Of a DNA stretch of 9,653 nucleotides, positions 5,890-9,653 are shown in pieces (within the stretch, counting starts at the first letter, position 1; each line of letters opens with the position of its first letter). The stretch comes from an uncultured Actinomycetes bacterium (GTDB lineage: Bacteria; Actinomycetota; Thermoleophilia; Miltoncostaeales; Miltoncostaeaceae): positions 1 through 9,653 of the forward strand of contig CALMEC010000131.1 of NCBI GenBank assembly GCA_937862675.1, read 5' to 3'. Below the pieces are notes generated by a model that had not been told where the DNA came from, made no database searches, and saw only the letters and a program-made list of their open reading frames with translations. The translations under genes were made by a program, and so were the position numbers.

Positions 5890-6480
5890 TCACTCGTCGC
5901 TGGCCTGCGTCGCCTCCTCGTCGACGAGGGCCCGTGCGAGCGCGGGATCCAGTCCGGGCATCGCGTCGACCGGCACGGCGAGGGCGAGGAGTGCTCGGCT
6001 GAAGAAGTTCCGGGCGGCAGCGGCAAGGGTGATGTCAACGATCTGCCGGTCGGTGAATCCTGCGTCTCGCAGCTCCTGACTGTCCTCATCGGTCATGGCC
6101 GCGGCATCCGTCGACAACTTCTCGGCGTAGCGGATCACCGCTTGCTCGGCGGGCGTGAATGCGCTGTCGTCACCGACAGCGAATGCACTCAGTCCGGCCT
6201 CGTCGGTGACTCCGCCGCGCACGGACTTGCGCGCGTGGGCGAGCAGGCAGTGAGGTGACGCGATCGCGCGCGCGGCGCCCAGCGTGGCAGCCTCGAAACC
6301 GCGAATGCCGATGGAGGGGACGATCGCTCGGATCAGCTGCTCGAAGGCCGCGTGCGCCTCCGGGTTCACGGCCATCGCCTTGGTATACCCGAAGACAAAC
6401 CCGTCGGACTCCACGTCGCTGCCGTACATCTGCGCCGCATGGCCCTCGACGGCGTCCGCAGCGGGTGGGTGGATGATCAT
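5890..6480 (-). CDS. AhpD/carboxymuconolactone decarboxylase-like protein
   Basis: A 196-residue all-helical protein of the AhpD-like/CMD superfamily (peroxidase-related branch). The ATG at 6480 follows AAGGAG at a 5-base spacing. The core is RGFEAATLGAARAIASPHCLLAHARK: E63, C78 and H82 match the E...C-x3-H pattern of the family. The first cysteine of the usual CxxC redox pair is replaced by serine (S75-P-H-C78), so classical dithiol peroxidase action is unlikely. The downstream TPAEQAVIRYAEKLSTDAAAM and ELRDAGFTDRQIVDITLAAA are typical of the C-terminal helices ('LsdeeL..LR..Gfsd.qI.ei'). Members act on hydroperoxides or are uncharacterised. It converges on secreted paralogue 1 with a 25-base gap, in which I see no terminator hairpin. 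Confidence 0.85.
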   Translation of the reverse strand: MIIHPPAADAVEGHAAQMYGSDVESDGFVFGYTKAMAVNPEAHAAFEQLIRAIVPSIGIRGFEAATLGAARAIASPHCLLAHARKSVRGGVTDEAGLSAFAVGDDSAFTPAEQAVIRYAEKLSTDAAAMTDEDSQELRDAGFTDRQIVDITLAAAARNFFSRALLALAVPVDAMPGLDPALARALVDEEATQASDE

Positions 6481-6494
6481 GGCGGCTCCTTATC

Positions 6495-6519
6495 GTTCCG
6501 ACCACCGTGCGACCGGAAC
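6495..6519. promoter_or_regulatory. Inverted repeat upstream of the AhpD-like gene
   Basis: GTTCCG (6495-6500) and CGGAAC (6514-6519) form a 6-bp inverted repeat with a 13-base spacer, starting 15 bases upstream of the AhpD-like start. Position and spacing suit an operator or 5'-UTR hairpin. It is short enough to arise by chance. Confidence 0.25.
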
Positions 6520-6621
6520 GCACGCTACTCCGCGATCCGAAAGAGAGACAGGGGGACTGGCCGGATCCCGGTGCGGGGGCTGATGCGGCATCCGTGTCGA
6601 GGGCTCTTCTCATCCGGCTCG

Positions 6622-6649
6622 GACGACGCAGGCCGTCCAAGCCGTCGTC
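6622..6649 (-). terminator. Weak hairpin downstream of mntH
   Basis: GACGACG (6622-6628) pairs with CGTCGTC (6643-6649) around a 14-base loop, about 65 bases past the mntH stop on the minus strand. It could end the mntH transcript, but has no T-run. Apart from this and the inverted repeat at 6495-6519, I see nothing in the 233-base gap 6481-6713. Confidence 0.25.
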
Positions 6650-6713
6650 GCTTCGGACGAGACCGCACCGTTCCGGATGGCGTTCACCGTCGACACCGCC
6701 CTTCTCGCGATTC

Positions 6714-8009
6714 TCATCCCAGCGTCTGGACCAGGAGCACGGCGTTCAGCACGACGATGAGCGTCGCCACGACCGTCGCCGCGATCGTCGTGGTCCGCCG
6801 GTTCACCAGGCCGCCCATGAGGCCGCGGTCCCGGCAGAAGAGGACCAACGGGATCAGCGCGAACGGGATCCCGAATGACAGGATCACCTGGCTGATCACG
6901 AGTGCCCGGCTGGGGTTGATGCCGACGGCGAGCACGAGCAGGGCCGGCGCCATTGTCAGGCCGCGGCGCAGCCAGATCGGGACCTTCCGGTCGATGAAGC
7001 CCTGCATGACCACCTGCCCCGCCAGCGTCCCGACCGACGATGACGACAGCCCGGACGCGAGGAGCGCCGCCCCGAATGCATATTGGGCGTGCGATCCGAC
7101 GAGATCACCGAGGCGGTGGAAGACGTCGTCGATGTCGGAGACGCCGGTCAGGCCGCGCCGGTGGAAGATGCCGGCGGCCATGATCAGCATGGTCATGTTG
7201 ATGACGCCCGCGATCCCCATGGCGATCACGACGTCCACCTGCTCGAAGCGGAAGATCCGCCGCTTCTCGTCCTCGGAGCGCCCCACGACCCGGCGCTGCG
7301 TCAGCGCCGAGTGCAGGTAGATGACATGCGGCATCACCGTCGCGCCGAGAATCCCGGTAGCCAGAAGCAGGCTCTCCGCGCCGTCGAACCGCGGCGTGAC
7401 CAGGCCCTCGGCGATGCCGGACGCGGACGGATCGGACAGCACGAACTGAACGGCGAACCCGACGAGGATGACGCCCACGAGCACCGAGATCACGATCTCG
7501 AGCGGTCGTGCCCCCCGTTCCTGGAGGTGAAGGATCCCGAACGAGAAGACTCCCGTCAGGACGCCCGCCCAGAAGAGCGGGATGCCGAACAACAGGTGGA
7601 AGCCCAGGGCCGCACCGAGGAACTCCGCGAGGTCTGTCGCCATCGCGATCACCTCCGCCTGCACCCAGAGTCCCCGCGCAACGGGTTTCGAGTAGCGCGC
7701 CCGGCAGACCTCCGGCAGGTTCATCCCGGTGGCGATGCCGAGTTTCGCGGACATCGCCTGGATGAGCATGGCCATCAGGTTCGAAGCGAGGATGACCCAC
7801 AGCAACATGTAGCCGAACTGCGAGCCGGCCGCGATGTTCGTCGCGAAGTTTCCCGGATCCACGTACGCCACCGACGCGACGAACGCGGGGCCGAGGAACG
7901 GCAGCACGGCCCACAGACCGCTCCGCCCACCCGCGAGCGACTGCTGCGCGGCATCCGCCACCCGCCCCTCACCGGGCAGTGCGATCTCCGCCGGATCGCG
8001 TTCGCTCAT
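6714..8009 (-). CDS. mntH: NRAMP-family Mn2+/divalent metal transporter
   Basis: A 431-residue inner-membrane importer that takes up Mn2+ (and Fe2+) with protons. The ATG at 8009 is preferred over an in-frame GTG at 8021 because GGTGGGGG lies about 5 bases before it, and that site contains the GTG. NRAMP marks: the metal-site motif DPGN in TM1 (51-54, in SVAYVDPGNFATN) and MPH in TM6 (226-228, in GATVMPHVIYLHSAL), both complete. Many hydrophobic segments follow, consistent with about 11 TM helices. The long loop after TM6 has the usual RRIFRFEQVDVVIAM. Length is normal. A 22-base palindrome 24 bases upstream suggests metal-dependent repression, probably by a DtxR/MntR- or Fur-type protein that is not encoded here. 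Confidence 0.95.
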   Translation of the reverse strand: MSERDPAEIALPGEGRVADAAQQSLAGGRSGLWAVLPFLGPAFVASVAYVDPGNFATNIAAGSQFGYMLLWVILASNLMAMLIQAMSAKLGIATGMNLPEVCRARYSKPVARGLWVQAEVIAMATDLAEFLGAALGFHLLFGIPLFWAGVLTGVFSFGILHLQERGARPLEIVISVLVGVILVGFAVQFVLSDPSASGIAEGLVTPRFDGAESLLLATGILGATVMPHVIYLHSALTQRRVVGRSEDEKRRIFRFEQVDVVIAMGIAGVINMTMLIMAAGIFHRRGLTGVSDIDDVFHRLGDLVGSHAQYAFGAALLASGLSSSSVGTLAGQVVMQGFIDRKVPIWLRRGLTMAPALLVLAVGINPSRALVISQVILSFGIPFALIPLVLFCRDRGLMGGLVNRRTTTIAATVVATLIVVLNAVLLVQTLG

Positions 8010-8032
8010 CGCGTCCCCCACCCGGTTCGCCC

Positions 8033-8054
8033 TGAATTAGCCACAGCTAATTCA
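8033..8054. promoter_or_regulatory. Probable metalloregulator operator of mntH
   Basis: A perfect palindrome with 9-base arms, TGAATTAGC (8033-8041) and GCTAATTCA (8046-8054), around CACA. Its A/T-rich arms stand out in this GC-rich DNA. It lies 24 bases upstream of the mntH ATG, where a repressor would block transcription. The size and two-fold symmetry suit DtxR/MntR- or Fur-family sites, though it matches no consensus exactly that I can recall. The regulator is inferred from the Mn2+ transporter next to it. Confidence 0.6.
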
Positions 8055-8159
8055 TAGCTGAGTCACGACGAAATTGCCTCGCGGAGACGGCCGACCTACT
8101 CAGAGCGGACATGTTCCGGCGTATCGGGATGCGCTGTACGAGGGTGGTGCCTGCCGAGC

Positions 8160-8196
8160 CGTGTCATCTCCGGTGCCTGGCACCGGAGATGACACG
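8160..8196. repeat. Long perfect hairpin repeat, copy A
   Basis: Perfect inverted repeat with 18-base arms around a single central T (8178). Each arm runs from GTGTCATCTCC into the core GGTGCC. It shares its ends (TGTCAT/ATGACA) and core (GGTGCCTGGCACC) with copy B, whose centre is 101 bases away. The form is that of a REP-like palindromic element. Confidence 0.8.
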
Positions 8197-8262
8197 CGCC
8201 CCCGCACGCACCCCCGATATGAGTGCGATATGCAGGTGATTCATGCATTCGGCCGCCTCGGC

Positions 8263-8295
8263 TGTCATGCCTGGTGCCTGGCACCGGGCATGACA
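8263..8295. repeat. Long near-perfect hairpin repeat, copy B
   Basis: Inverted repeat with 16-base arms (8263-8278 and 8280-8295) around a central T (8279). The one mismatch, T8272 against G8286, would be a G-U pair in RNA. It has the same TGTCAT end and GGTGCCTGGCACC core as copy A, but a different middle, so this is a second member of one repeat family rather than a simple duplication. Confidence 0.75.
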
Positions 8296-8488
8296 CCGCA
8301 CTTTTCCGTCGCGACGGATTCCGGTCGAGAGCGTACGCCCGCCAGACCCGCCGACCGGGTGTCCGGCCACCGTCCTGGTCTGCAGCCGGCCCGGTCGGAG
8401 CAGATCCGGCGAGGCCCCTTATAGAGTGGATCGGGATGTCCGGCCACCCGCAGACCGGAATCGCCGAATCGACCGAGGGGCAGACCTC

Positions 8489-9553
8489 ATGAGCTTTGGA
8501 CGCCTCGTGGCCGCTGTGGTCCTCGCAGCCGCCGGCGTTAGCGGTGCCACCGCCAAGCCGATGGTGCTGATGTACGGAACGACCGAGACGAACCGCGCGA
8601 TCGTCGCGCCGAGAACAAGCGACGCGCTCCCGGTCGACGGGAGGCTCTACGTACCCGGACGCACACCGGGCGCACTGTTCGCCGGTGAGGCGGACAAGCC
8701 GTACCGGGTTGACAACGTGCTGGCGGCGGAGCTGATCAAACGCCGCACGGGGCCGAGGATGGCGGCGTTCCTCCGCAGCCGCATCGACGGCGATGCCTGC
8801 GTGTTCTCGGGATGGCGTGTCGACTGTCGCAGCGGACTCGTGTTCGTCGACGAGATCGACTACCGGTTCGCCGAGGCGGCCCCCAACCTCAAGACGCCGG
8901 CCTGGAAGGCGCGGCCCGGACGGCGGCTCCCGGTGTATCGCCCCACGGTGAAGGGGGGTCAGCCGGGATACGAGCTCTCCCGCGCCATGGGGATCCTCGC
9001 CGCGACTCCGTACCGTGGCGGCGGAACGTACGCGGAACGCGTCCACTTCTTCATCGCACCGGGCGTGGTGAGCTCCGTCGGGGTCGGCCGCGGGCCCGAC
9101 CAGAACCTCGGCCGGGACGGGCGTCCGCACTTCCGCTCCCACCAGGGCGTGCGCAGCGCGCTCCAGCGCGCCGGCGGCGTCTGGCTGGAGATGTACCACT
9201 TCGACCACGGCGGACGCGGCCTCACGGCGTTCACCACGAACGAGTGGCAGGCGTATCCCCATCGCTTCGCCCTCTACCTCAGCGGCCGGGGACAGACACG
9301 CGTCACCCCTGCACTCCGTTCGAAGATGCACTTCCAGATGGTGGGCCGGAAGCCCGGGCTCAAGGGCGGAGCGCCCGCGGCATGTCGCACGGGCAGCGCG
9401 ATGACGTGCACGTTCACGCTCGCGTCGTCCTCGAAGAACGCCCCCATCCTCGCCAACGGCGTCGGCCTGTACACGGTGGAGGGCCACGAGGCCGAGCTGC
9501 GCACCTACATCAAGCGGCTCTACTTCCCGGAGATGGCCCCGGCGACGAGCTGA
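8489..9553 (+). CDS. Secreted protein of unknown family, paralogue 2
   Basis: A 354-residue paralogue of 4800-5864. The ATG at 8489 has GAGGGG 8 bases upstream; an earlier in-frame ATG at 8426 would place about 20 polar residues before the signal peptide and is rejected. Signal peptide: MSFGRLVAAVVLAAAGVSGATA, likely cleaved before KPM. Shared blocks include PMVLMY, AGEADKPYRVD, VDCRSGLVFVDEID, QPGYELSRA, ATPYRGGG, HFFIAPGVV, QNLGRDGRPHFRSH, EMYHFDHGGRG and CRTGSAMTC. The four cysteines are at 104, 113, 299 and 307. Compared with copy 1 it lacks five residues in a basic loop (after about residue 135) and has seven more at the C-terminus (EMAPATS). Its first codons are nearly identical in DNA to copy 1 apart from mostly single-base changes. 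The two copies lie in the same direction, 3.7 kb apart, so this is not a fresh tandem duplication. No enzyme family is recognised. Confidence 0.85.
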   Translation: MSFGRLVAAVVLAAAGVSGATAKPMVLMYGTTETNRAIVAPRTSDALPVDGRLYVPGRTPGALFAGEADKPYRVDNVLAAELIKRRTGPRMAAFLRSRIDGDACVFSGWRVDCRSGLVFVDEIDYRFAEAAPNLKTPAWKARPGRRLPVYRPTVKGGQPGYELSRAMGILAATPYRGGGTYAERVHFFIAPGVVSSVGVGRGPDQNLGRDGRPHFRSHQGVRSALQRAGGVWLEMYHFDHGGRGLTAFTTNEWQAYPHRFALYLSGRGQTRVTPALRSKMHFQMVGRKPGLKGGAPAACRTGSAMTCTFTLASSSKNAPILANGVGLYTVEGHEAELRTYIKRLYFPEMAPATS

Positions 9554-9558
9554 GACCC

Positions 9559-9576
9559 CCACGTCGCACGACGTGG
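9559..9576 (+). terminator. Hairpin after secreted paralogue 2
   Basis: CCACGTCG (9559-9566) and CGACGTGG (9569-9576) form an 8-bp inverted repeat five bases past the stop, leaving a 4-base loop if the innermost pair stays open. It probably ends the paralogue 2 transcript. There is no T-run. Confidence 0.5.
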
Positions 9577-9583
9577 TCGCCGA

Positions 9584-9653
9584 TCATTCCCTCACCGTCG
9601 TTCGTGGCAGTCCGCCGAGGGACCCCACGGCCCGCCACAGCCGGTCCATCCGG
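9584..9653 (-). CDS. Possible C-terminal end of a minus-strand gene, cut by window edge
   Basis: A minus-strand frame with a stop at 9584-9586 is open to the window edge. Its last residues read MDRLWRAVGSLGGLPRTTVRE. It sits convergent to paralogue 2 just past the hairpin, as a neighbouring gene end would. It is only 22 residues long and shows no motif, so it may be chance. Confidence 0.25.
   Translation of the reverse strand, partial: RMDRLWRAVGSLGGLPRTTVRE

Larger units (their letters stand above)
8010..8488. other. 479-base intergenic region between mntH and secreted paralogue 2
   Basis: No plausible gene is seen; the longest open frames are shadows of the flanking genes or pass through palindromes. 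From left to right it holds the mntH operator, two long GGTGCCTGGCACC hairpins, a pair of CGATATG direct repeats (8215-8221 and 8226-8232, 11 bases apart), an ATGCA/TGCAT inverted repeat (8230-8248), a 14-base perfect palindrome TCCGTCGCGACGGA (8305-8318), and a TATAGA hexamer (8420-8425) that could be a -10 box for paralogue 2. Confidence 0.6.

Noticed and set aside
5124..6089. Long frames on both strands over secreted paralogue 1
   Set aside because: GC-rich shadow frames; the frame with signal peptide, paralogue match and ribosome site is 4800-5864.
8010..8021. GTG start for mntH, four codons upstream
   Set aside because: The GTG lies inside the purine-rich ribosome site that serves the ATG at 8009.
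7083..8057. 324-residue plus-strand open frame
   Set aside because: Antisense to mntH; His/Arg/Asp-rich with no hydrophobic or family pattern.
8160..8295. Two-unit CRISPR array
   Set aside because: The units are palindromes with different middles, only two exist, and no cas gene is present.
8096..9562. 488-residue minus-strand open frame
   Set aside because: Antisense to secreted paralogue 2 and running through the hairpin repeats; repeated phrases such as PGTRHDS come from the palindromes.

Overview
The window is G+C-rich bacterial DNA (about two thirds G+C by eye). Codon third positions are strongly G/C, genes are closely packed and Shine-Dalgarno sites are purine-rich. This fits a high-GC actinobacterial lineage, possibly of the Thermoleophilia/Solirubrobacterales type. 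That placement rests on general impression, not on a marker gene.

Left part (2-4066): a cysteine-synthesis neighbourhood. A serine acetyltransferase gene (cysE, minus strand) runs off the left edge. Its C-terminal part has been replaced by unrelated sequence. Two GNAT acetyltransferase genes point away from it on the plus strand. They converge, across a strong 12-bp hairpin, on a minus-strand cluster transcribed in the order GRAM-like protein, Rrf2-family regulator, cysteine synthase (cysK). The regulator sits directly upstream of cysK and looks like a CymR/IscR-type sensor of cysteine supply. CysE makes O-acetylserine and CysK converts it to cysteine, so one regulator may govern both steps.

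Middle (4180-5864): a short orphan ORF with a PD...ExE nuclease-like signature lies divergent to the GRAM gene. A cluster of hairpins follows, and then the first of two paralogous secreted proteins of unknown function.

Right part (5890-9653): an AhpD/carboxymuconolactone-decarboxylase-like gene and an NRAMP-type Mn2+/divalent-metal transporter gene (mntH) lie on the minus strand. Upstream of mntH is a perfect 9+4+9 palindrome, a probable metalloregulator operator. The 479-base gap that follows holds two long near-perfect hairpins built around GGTGCCTGGCACC. The second copy of the secreted-protein gene comes next, then a hairpin, then perhaps the end of a minus-strand gene cut by the window edge.

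Most unusual items: the pair of 354-residue secreted paralogues with four shared cysteines and no family I recognise; the hairpin repeats beside the second copy; the CysE chimera at the left edge; and an Rrf2 regulator with no ATG, GTG or TTG able to start its full DNA-binding domain. I see no CRISPR array, tRNA, rRNA, transposase or phage gene.
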